DNA of 64,000 nucleotides from Raphanus sativus. Its lineage: Eukaryota > Streptophyta > Magnoliopsida > Brassicales > Brassicaceae. The stretch is from NCBI RefSeq assembly GCF_000801105.2, contig NC_079518.1, positions 21,742,800-21,806,799 of the forward strand. Reading direction: 5' to 3'. Below the pieces are notes generated by a model, which did not search any database, was not told where the DNA came from, and was given only the letters and a program-made list of their open reading frames with translations. Made by a program: the position numbers and the translations under genes. Below are positions 1 through 10,907 of the stretch, piece by piece (within the stretch, counting starts at the first letter, position 1; every line of letters starts with the position of its first letter).

Positions 1-352
1 TGTTTACAAGGTAAAATTTTTTTTACAAGGTGAAATCTCTCTTAAATTTGGAATTATGATAAGCTTGGTCAAGCATGGGTCAAAGGAAGAAGTCATAATG
101 CTGACGTGGTGGAGGGAAAGACTCTGAACCAGCTGGAGAGTTTTCAGTTAGAGAAAGAGCTAGGCTTTATATAGTTTCTATTGTTCTCTGTTTATCGTTA
201 TGCATTTAGAAACTGGAGATTAGTGTGAGATCGTGAGATCTTGAGGCGATCCGATATCTTCTTGAGACTATTCGGTTGTAACTGTATCATTTATCAGTAA
301 TACATTGTAAGAGGAAGACGTTTAGATTGATTTACAGAGTATATAGTTAACA
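1..352 (+). repeat. LTR-like remnant at window edge
   Basis: The stretch reads like the promoter and leader part of a plant LTR. It has a TATA-like box (TTTATATAG near 169-177), a leader of about 150 bases and TAATACA near the presumed polyadenylation region, and it may end in AACA at about 352. No partner LTR, primer-binding site or coding part is visible, because the window begins here. Its position just before the first kinase exon could explain why the preceding kinase exon is absent. The call rests on general LTR layout only; ordinary intron or promoter DNA is the alternative. Confidence 0.3.
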
Positions 353-392
353 ATCTTAACAACTTATCACAAGTTTAAATGTATGATGACAG

Positions 393-1756
393 GGAATCTT
401 AGATGATGGCACCATTGTTGCCGTGAAGAGATTGTCAAGAACATCATTACAAGGGACAATTGAATTTAGGAACGAAGTAAGAACCGTTCTCAACGTTCTC
501 CATATAAACTTAGTACGCCTGCTATCATGTTGTTGTGAAGGGACAGAGCGCATATTGGTCTATGAATATATGGAGAATTTGAGTTTAAACCGCTTCCTAT
601 TCCGTTAGTGGCTTCTCTCCTTTCTTTCTAATATTCAGAATAATTTCTAGTTAAAACAGCAATAGGAAATTGTGTTTAAATCGACTTGTGTGTTTTCTCT
701 AGGTGGAGCTCTAAGCCGGTCGCTTAGTTGGGAACAGAAGTTCCGTATCATGGGTGAGATTGCACAAGGGCTTTCGTATCTCCACAACTCAAGAGACAGT
801 CCTATTCTACATAGAGACTTGAAACCCAGCAACATTTTGCTTGACAGTAATATGACCGCCAAGATTTCAGATTTTGGTATGGCAAAATTTTTAGAAAGCG
901 GCCAGACAGAGGCACAGACCCAGCGTGTGGTTGGATCATAGTAAGAAATCAAATGTTTTAATTAGGCCTGGGCGTTCGGGTACCCATTCGGGTTCGGTTC
1001 GGGTTTTTCGGATTTCGGTTCTATTTTGTAACACCTTCTAGGTCCCATTCTAGTAAATTTACAAGTTCGGTTCGGGTTCGGATATAACACATCGGTTTCG
1101 GTTCGGTTCGGTTAATACCCGAAGTAACCATATATCATTCGGATTCGGGTTATATCAGATCGGTTCGGATATACCCTAAGTAAAATCTAAAATTCAATAG
1201 AAAAACATAAAAGTATATACTTATTTATATATAATGGAGTATTTAAGATATTTTTTAAAAAAAATTATATACTTATTGTTAGATATCATGTTGAAATAAA
1301 GATGAAATTGAATATTTGAAGTACATATTTATGTTTTAAATATTTATATTATATATTAATTCGGACATTCGGATCGGTTTGTTCGGGTATTTTTCGGGTT
1401 TTTCGGGTTTTCGGGTTTTTCGGATTATCCATTCGGGTTCGGTTAATAACACTTCGGGTTCGGATATGTTTTGTAACACCCTACAAGATCCATTCCGATA
1501 TTTATAAAAATTCGGATTCGGTTCGGATCGGGTTTTTCGGTTCGGGTTCGGTTCGGATTTCGGGTTACGGGTTTTATGCCCAGCCCTAGTTTTAATTATT
1601 GTCTTTAGGTAGCTTCCTCTGTCTTTTTTTTCTTTTTTGTCTTGATTAGTCTTTTCTTTTTTTTTTTTTCCTTGTTATTACAGTGGCTACATGTCCGAGG
1701 AATACGCAGTGTCTAGAATAATTATTGTCTTTAGGTAACTTCTTCTGTCAGTTGAC

Positions 1757-1787
<31 letters not shown>

Positions 1788-2512
1788 TAGCTTCTTCTGT
1801 CTTTTTTTTATTCTTTTTTGTCTTGATTAGTCTTTTCTTTTTTTTTTCCTTGTTATTACAGTGGCTACATGTCCGAGGAATACGCAGTATCTAGAATAAT
1901 GTCTGATAAATCTGATCTTTTTAGCTTCGGAGTTGTTATCCTAGAGATTATCATGGAGAAGCAAAATTTCAAGTTTTGCAACTCCTTTCCTGGCGATAGC
2001 ATAATCGACCTGGTAAGAAGACAAATTAATCATAGTATTACAACTTTCATATCTCTTCTTTTTCTTCTATTAAAATATATAATATAGTTCCATCAAAAAA
2101 AAAATATATATATAATATAGTTAATCTGTTTGATGTATTTGTTTCACAACAGGCATGGCGAACATGGAACGGAGGCAACTACCTCTCGCTAGTGAATTCC
2201 CACTTGGAAGACGATTCATTAGTGGGCGATGAAGTACTGAAATGTCTACAGATAGCTTTATGCTGCCTCCAAGATGAGGCGGGGAGCAGACCAAATGCAG
2301 ACTCCGTGGTGTTGATGCTCAGAGGCAGGTCACCGGATATTCCACGACCAATCAAGCCAAACTACTATTATTCATTGAGACTCGCTAGGTTAGCTACCGC
2401 AGCGTCATCGTCTTCTGTGTTGGTTGAAGAGACGGTATCGACTGTGATAAGTAGTTCTGATGAATCCGTTACATTCAATGAATACACTGCAACTGTCATT
2501 AACTCTCGCTAA
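393..2512 (+). CDS. Receptor-like Ser/Thr kinase, 3' part (S-domain/CRK type)
   Basis: Four exons join in frame with GT/AG borders: 393-603, 703-940, 1862-2012 and 2153-2512. They encode most of a plant receptor-like kinase domain: VAVKRL with the ATP-binding lysine, HRDLKPSN with the catalytic Asp, DFGMAK with the Mg-binding Asp, a GYMSEEYA activation-segment end (usual SPEYA), SDLFSFG, and the late conserved Arg in GSRP. The C-terminal tail ends FNEYTATVINSR, like the short tail of S-domain (G-type lectin) kinases. Such proteins sit in the plasma membrane and phosphorylate partners after sensing an outside ligand. The exon start at GILDDG matches the usual border right after the glycine loop, so the exon with the loop, membrane span and ectodomain should lie upstream. 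None is seen in the 392 bases available. The gene either continues beyond the window across a large insertion or is truncated. Intron 3 holds a MITE and a duplicated exon start. Confidence 0.7.
963..1588. mobile_element. hAT-like MITE with TTCGGG-rich arms, 8-bp TSD
   Basis: The ends are inverted: TAGGCCTGGGC at the left and, on the other strand, TAGGGCTGGGC at the right. A perfect 8-bp target duplication GTTTTAAT flanks it (955-962 and 1589-1596), as expected for hAT transposition. Both arms are dense arrays of TTCGGGTTCGGTTCGG-type units around an AT-rich core of about 170 bases. There is no coding capacity. It lies in the third kinase intron. A second member of the family is at 27978-28655. 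Confidence 0.8.
1608..1898 (+). repeat. Tandem duplication of intron end plus exon start
   Basis: A block of about 177 bases is repeated: copy A from about 1608, copy B from about 1786. Each contains a pyrimidine-rich tract, an acceptor TTATTACAG and the exon start TGGCTACATGTCCGAGG. Copy A breaks off after CTAGAATA and runs into a third partial copy (ATTGTCTTTAGGTAAC at 1722-1738). A run of 29 A (1757-1785) separates the copies. Only copy B continues into the kinase reading frame. Confidence 0.8.
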
Positions 2513-2669
2513 GTGGTGTTTTCATTATTTATTAAATATTGTTTTTCACTGCACTTATGATGAGCAAGAAAATATTGATGTACCAGCTGGGTTGTAAAGG
2601 GCACTCATAATTCTGTGTCTTGCAAGAAACAATGTTTACGTTTTGTGATGCAACATTCTTCATCTTAAT
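2513..2669 (+). other. Kinase 3' UTR / downstream flank
   Basis: This AT-rich sequence follows the TAA stop of the kinase and probably holds its 3' UTR. It ends with TTAAT (2665-2669), the left half of the 5-bp target duplication of the next retrotransposon. No other feature is seen. Confidence 0.5.
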
Positions 2670-3053
2670 TGTAACGAACCGGTTTTCTTTAACCGGTTTG
2701 GTTTGTGTGATAATTATTATTTTTAATTAAAACAAGCCATACCCTTTTCTTGTTAAGTGTATTCCTGTGTGTATAAGAAGTCAAAACCCTATTACCTATT
2801 AATGTATTTTCTTTGGTCGTGATGAATAGCCGCCAATGTGATCATCACCTCCGATCTTATCTTTCTCTCCACCTTCTCCTTCCTTCCATTTGTGTTCGCT
2901 CTTGCTACTTCTTTATCCCATGTTCGTCTAGCCACCAAAGAGCCACTCTTGTCCAGTTGTCCTCCTTATTGTAGATCTATCGTGCCGTAACTTTTCCAAA
3001 AAGGTTATGCACCTTTTGTTATACTTTTGCAACAAGCAATGTCTTTATTTATG

Positions 3054-3443
3054 TGAGACGAGAATTCAGGATAGATAAATCCCAAACTAGGAACCCTACT
3101 GTGGATTCGAAGAACGGGTAAACAAAGGTGTAGGAGATGATCACGAATGAAGAAGGATCAACTCGAAAACCAGAGTTCGTATGCGAAGCTCTTTCGTTAG
3201 AACTTAGCAAGATAACTTGAAAAATAAGTAATAGGTTTAAGAAAGCTTTATTGATTGATTGTATGGTTAATAACGTGCCTTTAGGCTACATATTTATAGC
3301 AAACCAAGAGGAGATTTAACTATAAGAAAAGGAAAACATAAATCTAAGATCAAAAGGAAAATTAACATAAGACTTAGAAAAGGAAAACTAGAAATATGGA
3401 GAACTAGTAATGGAGAATCGATGTTGTGACGTATCCTATCACA
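3054..3443 (-). repeat. 3' LTR of the chromovirus
   Basis: A 390-base direct repeat of 8011-8400 with TG...CA ends. TTATG precedes it on the plus strand. The polypurine tract of the element adjoins it at 3448-3458. Confidence 0.9.
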
Positions 3444-3472
3444 ATACTCCCTCCTTCAGAACATTCTTGGTC

Positions 3473-6400
3473 TCAAGGATGGAAATCAGGATACTTTGCA
3501 ATGAAATCTTGATAGTATTCCCAAGTTGCTTTTTCTGGTGTAAACCCCTTCCACTGAACTAAGACTTTAGTAACAGTTCTGTTATGGTGTTTCACCATTT
3601 TCTTCTCGAGAATCAGCTCTGGTTATTTGCTTGTTCCCACATCGTTGAGATATTAAGGTAGCAAAGGTAGTGAAGTCGGAGGATTTGGACATAACTTGAG
3701 CTGGCTGACATGAAAAACGTTGTGTATTGCTGCATTTGAAGGGAGTTCCAGCTTGTATGCACGAGTTCCAATACGTTCAATAACCAAGAACGGACCGTAG
3801 TATGTAGGTGAAAGTTTATGAGGGATATTGCGGCATTTGAGATAATGTTGGCGGTAAGGTTGTAATTTCAAGTAAACATAGTCTCCAATTTTGAACTCCC
3901 GATCAGATCGGTGAGCATCGGCATATTGCTTCATTCTGTTTTGAGCGCGGAGGAGATGAAACTTCATAAGGTCGATGACTGCTTCACGTTTTTGCAAAGT
4001 TCTGTCGACAGAAGAAGATGAACTCTCGCCTGGAAGGTATGGCATGTGAACGGGAGGAGGTTGACCGTAGACAATATCGTACGGCGTGCTATGAATGGCT
4101 GAATGGTATGTGGTATTATACCACCATTCTGCTAAAGGAAGCCACGAGATCCATGAACGTGGTGAGTCTGATGTCATGCAACGAAGATATGTTTCGAGCA
4201 TCTTGTTGGTAACTTCAGTTTGGCCGTCTGTTTGCGGGTGATAAAATGTAGAGAAGTTGAGATCGACACCATGAACACGAAACATCTCGCGCCAAATCTC
4301 ACTTAAGAATGTTGGGTCTCTATCACTGGTGATGTCCTTGGGCATACCATGAAGACGAAAAACTTGATCTAGGTAGAGCTTAGCGATGTCCATAGCGGTA
4401 TAAGGATGAGATAGGGCTAGAAAGTGGGCATTCTTGCTAAGCCTGTCGACAACAACCAAGATACAATGCTTCCCGGACGATGGTGGTAAGCCTCCGATGA
4501 AGTCAAGACTTACCGATTCCCAAATTCCTGCAGGTACCGGTAAAGGATGTAGTAAACCCGGTTTTGCTGCCAAACCATATTTGTTTCTCTGACATACTGA
4601 ACAATTACGCACATAATTCTGAGTTTCCAAGCTCATCTTTGGCCAAAAGAATAAGGTTTTGATTCTCTGCAGCGTTGAATCTCTACCAGAGTGACCGCCT
4701 ATTGCCGAATCGTGCAACCATCTAAAGATATGAAGCTTGGTATCTTCATCATCGCCAACTACAAGTTTACCTTTTCTTCGTAACTCGCCGTTGACAAAAG
4801 AATATGCTGAGTGTTTTGATGGTTGAGTTTGCAGGTCTTGTATTATTTGACGAAGCTTCAGGTCTGTGTCCCATAGTTGTTTGAGTTTATCATAAAACCT
4901 GTTGTGAATTTGAGACAGAGCGAGGTTGAGGAGCTCGGAACCTGTGACTCGTGAAAGAGCATCGGCTGCCACGTTTTCTTTTCCTTGCTTGTAGTGTATC
5001 TCAAAAGTGTATCCCATTAATTTTGATAACCACATATGCTGGAATGGTGTTGAAATCTTTTGTTCCAGTAAGAACTTTAGGCTTTTTTGGTCGGTACGGA
5101 TGATGAATTTGGCGTGCGCAAAATATGCGTTCCATGTTTGCACCGCATGTACGACTGCAAGTAGCTCCTTTTCATAGACGGACAGGTTCTGGTGACGAGG
5201 ACCCATAGTTCGGCTAATGTAAGAGATAGGGTGATTGTCTTGCATAAGAACTGCACCGATACCTGTCTTTGCAGCGTCTGTTTCTACTGTAAATTGCTTG
5301 GAGAAATCCGGTAGAGCAAGTACAGGAGCAGATATTAATGCATCTTTCAAATTTTGAAAGGCGGTAGATGCTTCAGTACTCCATGAGAAGCTATCTTTGC
5401 GAAGAAGAAATGTCAAAGGGCGCACAATGATGCTGTGACCTTGGATAAAGCGACGATAATAATTCGCAAGACCAAGAAAGCTTCGAAGTTGTTTCTGGCT
5501 AGCAGGTGTTGGCCAAAGCTCCACGGCTTTGATTTTAACAGGATCGGTACTGATGCCATCGGAGGAGATAAAGTGACCAAGGTATTCTATTTTTGTAGCG
5601 CCAAACGTGCATTTAGACCGCTTGAGGTATAGTTGGTGATGTCGTAGAATTGCGAAAGCCATGTCTAAGTGAAGTAGGTGATCTTCCCACGTCTTGCTGT
5701 ATATCAGGATATCATCGAAAAAGACCAAGAGGAATTTCCGAAGGACAGGTTCAGACACGTGATTCATGAGACCTTGAAACGTGCATGGAGCATTTGTGAG
5801 GCCAAACGGCATCACGAGATACTCGTAGTGTCCTGAATGAGTACGGAACGCTGTCTTGTATATATCTTCGGGTGCCATTCTCAACTGATGGAAGCCAGCT
5901 CTTAGGTCGAGCCTAGAGAAATATTCTTGCGCCACCGAGTTCATCAAGTAGATCTTCCAGGAGCGGTATGGGATATTTATCTTTAATAGTTTGTTTGTTG
6001 AGACCTCTGTAATCGACGCAAAGCTGCCAAGAGCCATCTTTTTTCTTGACGAGGACAATTGGAGAAGCGTATGGGCTGGAGCTGTCTTATATGATTCCCT
6101 GCGTGAGCATCTCCCGGATCATTTTATCAACTGCGTCTTTTTGTATGGAAGAGTAACGATATGGCCTGAGATTCACTGGTTTAGCACCAGTTTCTAAAGG
6201 TATCTTATGATTGAATCCTTTTCGAAATGGAGGTAACTCAGTTGGTTCGTCAAAGATATCTGAGTATGATTCGAGAAGGCGTTGTAGTGATCCAGAACTG
6301 TCTTGTGCTGTATCGCTAGCCTCAATATGATAGAAAATTGTCTCAGGCCTGAGTCCTTGTTCTGGTTTTGTTTCATCCACCTTTTGCAGGTGAGAAGCGC

Positions 6401-7973
6401 TACATGCGATTCTTGTAACATTAATTTGTTGAGGCTGCTGCTAGAGATGATCTTTGAATCATTTGGTGTGATTCCCCGAAGGACATGCTTGATTCCTTTG
6501 AATTTAAATTCCATACGAAGGTTTAGGAAATCCCACAAGATGGGTCCTAAAGTGGAGAGTCATTGGACTCCAAGAACGAGATCACTAAATCCGAGTCGTA
6601 AGGTCCGGACTTCAGATTTGAACTCATATCCCTGTGTCTTCAATACGAAATCACTGCACTTGTAGGTGGTGATCAAGTCGCCACTTGCTGCGGCTACGGG
6701 CATCGGTGTGATCGATGTGAGGTTGCAACCCAGAGTTTTAGCAACTTGGAGATCAAGGAAGTTGTGAGTGCTTCCTGGATCGATGAGAATATGGAGCTTT
6801 CTTTTTCCGTATTGACCCATAATTCTCATGCAATTGTAAGTTGGTGAGCCGTTGAGAGCATGAACAGAGATTGTCGGAGTTTTGTTATCAGTATCTTCGA
6901 TGGCTGGATCAGCTGGTGTCTGTATGTCTTCTTCCTCTTCGGAGTCTTCATTCTCTGTTTCGAGATACAAGATTTGAGCTCGCTTGTGTTTAAGCTGGTG
7001 GCCTGGAGTGAAGGGTTCTTCGCAGAACATACATAAACCTTTACGCTTTCGTTCCTGCATCTCGTCGAAGGTAAGGCGTTTCTGATTTGTATTTTGTAGC
7101 AGAGGTTTTGTGTTCGCTGTTGCTGGTGTGGTTGCAGTTTGAGATTTGTATGAAGATGATGAGTTTGTCTTTTGATACGAGTTGTAGGAAGGTCGAGATG
7201 ACTTTACAGGAGTGTGCTGGAGAGAGAGCTCATGGAATTTGGCTATGCGGGCAGCTTCTGGAACGGTAGTTACGTTGAACTGTCGAACATGGAAAGCAAG
7301 ATGCTGGTTCATGTTGGTCAAGAAGATGCTCAGTGCGTGTTCCGGTGGAAGCGTGAGACGAGTCATCGAAGAATCAAACTTCTCTAAGTATTCGTCAATA
7401 GTGTCGCTGCTCTGTTTTAGACTAACGAGTTCGGCGAGAGGATCATAGTATAGCTCTCTAAATCTTGATGATATAGCGCTAACGTAGTCTGGCCAGAGAG
7501 GATATATATTATATCTATTTGTGATATATCCGTGGTGCCACTGTAGAGCTTTTCCGGTGAGATGAAGAGAGGCAAGACGGACTTTTAGTTCTGGTGATGT
7601 GTTGTTGATGGAAAAATTTGTTCACACCGATATATCCATTCTTTGAGCTATGTTCCGTCGAACATTGGGAAACCGACTTTTGTTAAGCGGGAAGAGAGTG
7701 TGTGGGGAAGAGGGGGTGGTTGTCTGCGTCGGATGGTGCGGCTGTTTTGATGGTGCTGTGTTCTGATGAATTTGGGTCTGTTGGTTTTGGTGTAGAGGAT
7801 TGAGTTTGATCGGAGCTTGTAGCCTTTAGGATTTGTGAAATCATTGATTTAAGTTCTGCAATTTCTCCTCCTAACTCTTTCCTTATTTCTTCTGACTGCT
7901 GCGATTGGGATGAATGGATTTTGTCGAGCTGTTTGTTCACCTTAGACATAGCGGTCGTTGATCTAGTGTCCAT
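3473..7973 (-). pseudogene. Chromovirus gag-pol polyprotein, broken
   Basis: On the minus strand, in order, are: gag N-terminus (7973-7683); gag C-terminus with CMFCEEPFTPGH finger and a retropepsin whose active-site motif reads DPGSTHNF instead of the usual D-S/T-G (7366-6560); start of reverse transcriptase (6380-6087); then reverse transcriptase with [10 protein letters not shown], RNase H, and integrase with its HHCC finger and catalytic D, D and E residues (6058-3653). In the same frame after two stop codons (one at 3653-3655) comes a chromodomain with VLVQWKGFTPEKATWE, ending at 3473. The reading frame changes several times (around 7370-7680, 6400-6560, about 6085 and about 5940), so no full protein can be made. 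The chromodomain marks the chromovirus branch of Ty3/Gypsy. Confidence 0.85.
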
Positions 7974-8010
7974 GATATGATCCTAGAGGATTGAGATGCT
8001 CTGATACCAT

Positions 8011-8400
8011 TGAGACAGGAATTCCGAATAGATAAATCCCAAACTAGGAATCCTACTGTGGATTCGAAGAACGGATAAACAAAGGTGTAGGAGATGATCA
8101 CTAATGAAGAAGGATCAACTCGAAAACCAGAGTTCGTATGCGAAGCTCTTTCGTTAGAACTTAGTAAGATAACTTGAGAGATAAGTAATAGGTTTAAGAA
8201 AGCTTTATTGATTGATTGTATGATTAATAACGTGCCTTTAGGCTACATATTTATAGCAAACCAAGAGGAGGTTTAACTATAAGAAAAGGAAAACATAAAT
8301 CTAAGATCAAAAGGAAAATTAACATAAGACTTAGAAAAGGAAAACTAGAAATATGGAGAACTAGTAATGGAGAATCGATGTTGTGACGTATCCTGTCACA
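8011..8400 (-). repeat. 5' LTR of the chromovirus
   Basis: A 390-base partner of 3054-3443. On the minus strand it is directly followed by the primer-binding site complementary to initiator methionine tRNA. Confidence 0.9.
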
Positions 8401-8416
8401 TTATGCTTGAAGCTAA

Positions 8417-9478
8417 TCCCCTATATATTAATCCTGGAACATTACAACATGTTTTGTAGCCACGTGTCATCACTAGGATGATTCTCAGAAATCCTTAGAA
8501 AAATATGTTGGTCCATATAAATATATATTATACTTTTTATTAAACTAATTATCATATTAATTAATAGTCTTAAATTCTTTACTTAAATAAAAACTACGTA
8601 AGTTTATTTCCTTAAATAAAAGCTACAAAATTACCTAATATGATTAACGTATATATATGATAATTAATGATTACAAATCAAAAATATTTGATAAAAAAAT
8701 TTGTATCCTCTACATTTTATTTTAATTAATATTATCAAAAAAAAATCACTTAAACATATTTTAAAAAATAGATTTTTCATATATGTTATATTTTGAATTT
8801 TTTAAAACGTCTATAAATTACCAAAAATTGTAAGATGTTATTAAGATGATATTTTTTTAGAACAGAACATAATCCGAAACGAAATATTTCGGATATCAAA
8901 TATATCGAAACCAGATTTATATACTTAAATATATTATTTTTTTAGAATTTAATATCTAAAAGAATATTAAAAATATATAAAATGTTATTAAGTTGTCCAA
9001 AATACTTGAAAATATTTACAAATAGTTAAAAATACATGATTAAAATATTTAAATGATATTCAAAATACTAATACTTCAAATATCTATTGATTTCTTATCC
9101 GAATATTGAAGCTAACCAAATTTATGTTAAGTTTAAGTATTTTAGCTTGCATTATACACATTTATATGTTATAAATAATTTTTTTATTTTTATATTTTGA
9201 GAAATTTAAAGTATATACGAATTTTATTTTTTTAAAAATAAAATGAGTTATCTGAGTCCAAATCCAAACCGAACCCGCATATCCGAACCGGATCGAACTC
9301 ACAAAAAATCAAAATATAACTGAACCGAACCAAACTAAACTGAACCAAATGGTATCCGAATGTCCACCCCAAATCAAATGTAAAAAAAATCTTGATAACA
9401 AGATGCATTCTAATTGTAATATTTCAATACAACATATTTTAAAAACTCACCCCGCGCATGGCGCGGGTTATCATCTAG
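8417..9478 (+). mobile_element. Non-autonomous Helitron
   Basis: It starts TCCCCTATATATTAAT and ends ATCTAG. A GC hairpin (CCCGCGC/GCGCGGG, 9451-9467) lies about 8 bases before the terminal CTAG. The insertion lies between A (8416) and T (9479), as Helitrons do, and makes no target duplication. The other LTR shows the uninterrupted site GCTAATAATTATT near 11931-11943. The interior is AT-rich with no rolling-circle helicase gene, so movement would depend on an autonomous relative. A larger relative is at 41972-44113. Confidence 0.88.
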
Positions 9479-9842
9479 TAATTATTATATCTTACTCGTA
9501 TGTTGACCATATCAAATCATGCTTTGGTACGTGCTGTCTCTCACGAAGTTGGTATGATGGGACCCGCTGATTGCAAGATCTAAAACAAGATCCCAATTTC
9601 GATACTGACCAGGTGAGGGTTATTCCGTTTAAATTCCGAGCTAGTTTAGTACTACTATTATAAAAAGTTTAGTTTTGAAACATGATTCGTCTCTGTGAAT
9701 TGAGTCTGTTTGAGAGTCTTGCTTGTTTATTATTTTATTGATTGTTAAACCCAAAATAGGATAATAGGAAATTCAACGGTTGAATGGATTGAGTGATATT
9801 AAAACTGTTATATATGTATATATAAATATGTCCGTTTGTGTG

Positions 9843-9986
9843 GATTGCGGGTGCACAAAGACATTTGTGTAAGTCGCCGACGAGCAGTGTGATTGCGGGT
9901 GCATAGAGACGTTTGTGTAAGCCGCCAACGAGCAGTGTGATTGTGGGGGTACAAAGACGTTTGTATCAGTCGCCGACGCGCAGATT
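9843..9986 (+). repeat. Three 48-bp tandem repeats inside the 5' LTR
   Basis: The units begin at 9843, 9891 and 9939 with GATTGCGGGTGCA or a close variant. Because 48 is a multiple of three, the array stays open on the minus strand and gives a false repetitive reading frame. The same array is in the 3' LTR. Confidence 0.85.
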
Positions 9987-10479
9987 GTAGGAGTGCAGAG
10001 ATGGACTACTGTACGCTTGGAGATATACATATATCCTTATGAGGAAATGCATGGTGCATAGAGTAACTTGTACTATCAGCGCATTAGATGTTTTATGTGG
10101 TGTATTAGACATTGTGTTTGTTTTGTGCTAGAGCTAGGCCTACATGATCGTAGTGCTATTTACTGAGTCTGTGGTTTGCGGTCTAGCATCTCATACCTCA
10201 CCGAGTGTCTCTCCTGTTGCTCACTCTTTCTTTCCCTTGCAGGTGAGCATGACGATTAATCGGATATCTGGACGGTTTGGTGTCTTTGGGATGATCGTGA
10301 TTTTATTTCGGTTTTATGAAACTTATTTTATAAATTATTTTAAAAGTGTATTTCTGCTGGATTTATTTTATTAAAATTTTCAGTATTTTCTTATTGGATT
10401 TTGGATAATTCAGTTTAATTTGGTATTTTTCGATAAGTAGCACGCCGTTCTCGAGAGAGAGAAGGAGACGGGTGTTTTT

Positions 10480-10780
10480 CCTTTCTGGTATCAGAGCGGG
10501 GTTCCGTCCCGGCCCTGACCCGGGACGGCGATTTATGGGACTCGGATTTCAGTGATTTTTGTAATGTTTTGGGATTGGGAATTTTGAAAAAAAATTGACA
10601 CCTTTCCGTACTCGGTTATTCGTTAGAGTTTCTGATTTTGCTTTCTTTTGCAGTAGAAGATCAAGTTTATATTTGTTTTCTTTGTTCTCGTCTCGTGTCC
10701 TTTTTTCTTTCGTATCCTTTGAAATTTTTATTGGATTCCGCTTAGAATTCGGGACGAATTCCGATTAAATGGGGGAGAAT
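10480..10780 (+). other. Interior of the compact LTR element (PBS to PPT)
   Basis: The interior contains the primer-binding site TGGTATCAGAGC at 10486-10497, about 270 bases without a meaningful reading frame, and the purine tract AATGGGGGAGAAT at 10768-10780. This leaves only the signals needed for reverse transcription and perhaps packaging. Confidence 0.8.
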
Positions 10781-10907
10781 TGTAACGATCCGGTTTTTTT
10801 TAACCGGTTTGGTTTGTGTGATAATTATTATTTTTAATTAAAACAAGCCATACCCTTTTCTTGTTAAGTGTATTCGTGTGTTTATAAGAAGTCAAAACCC
10901 TATTACC

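Larger units (their letters stand above)
3054..8400 (-). mobile_element. Ty3/Gypsy chromovirus with both LTRs, 5-bp TSD
   Basis: This is a full-length element in minus orientation. Two 390-base LTRs (3054-3443 and 8011-8400, each starting TGAGAC and ending CACA) are flanked by TTATG (3049-3053 and 8401-8405). On the minus strand a primer-binding site TGGTATCAGAG directly follows the 5' LTR (about 7999-8009), and a purine tract GAAGGAGGGAG precedes the 3' LTR (about 3448-3458). By eye the LTRs differ at about 13 positions, roughly 3 %, so the insertion is fairly young. It landed inside the 5' LTR of the surrounding element. The uninterrupted site survives in the 3' LTR near 11921-11927. Confidence 0.9.
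2670..10479 (+). repeat. 5' LTR, interrupted by Gypsy and Helitron
   Basis: LTR segments are 2670-3053, 8406-8416 and 9479-10479; the rest is the Gypsy element with its second target-duplication copy and the Helitron. The sequence matches the 3' LTR throughout. The final three bases read TTT where the 3' LTR has ACA, so the exact end is uncertain by a few bases. Confidence 0.8.

Noticed and set aside
4018..6197. Several plus-strand open frames of 60-70 codons
   Set aside because: They are shadows of the minus-strand Gypsy pol gene.
9843..9986. Regularly spaced repeats that might suggest CRISPR
   Set aside because: The units are contiguous with no unique spacers, the DNA is from a plant nucleus, and the array is part of an LTR.
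9773..10030. Minus-strand open frame with repeated Cys/Ser/His motifs, also at 12200-12484
   Set aside because: It is produced by the 48-bp tandem repeats in the LTRs; the repeat length is divisible by three, so the frame stays open by chance.
10144..10374. Plus-strand open frame of 76-77 codons present in both LTRs
   Set aside because: Similarity between the two is expected because LTRs are copies of each other. Composition and content give no protein family, and an LTR open frame of this length can occur by chance.
10486..10497. tRNA-like TGGTATCAGAGC motifs (also 7999-8009, 55600, 58359)
   Set aside because: These are retrotransposon primer-binding sites complementary to the initiator tRNA end, not tRNA genes. 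No cloverleaf surrounds them.
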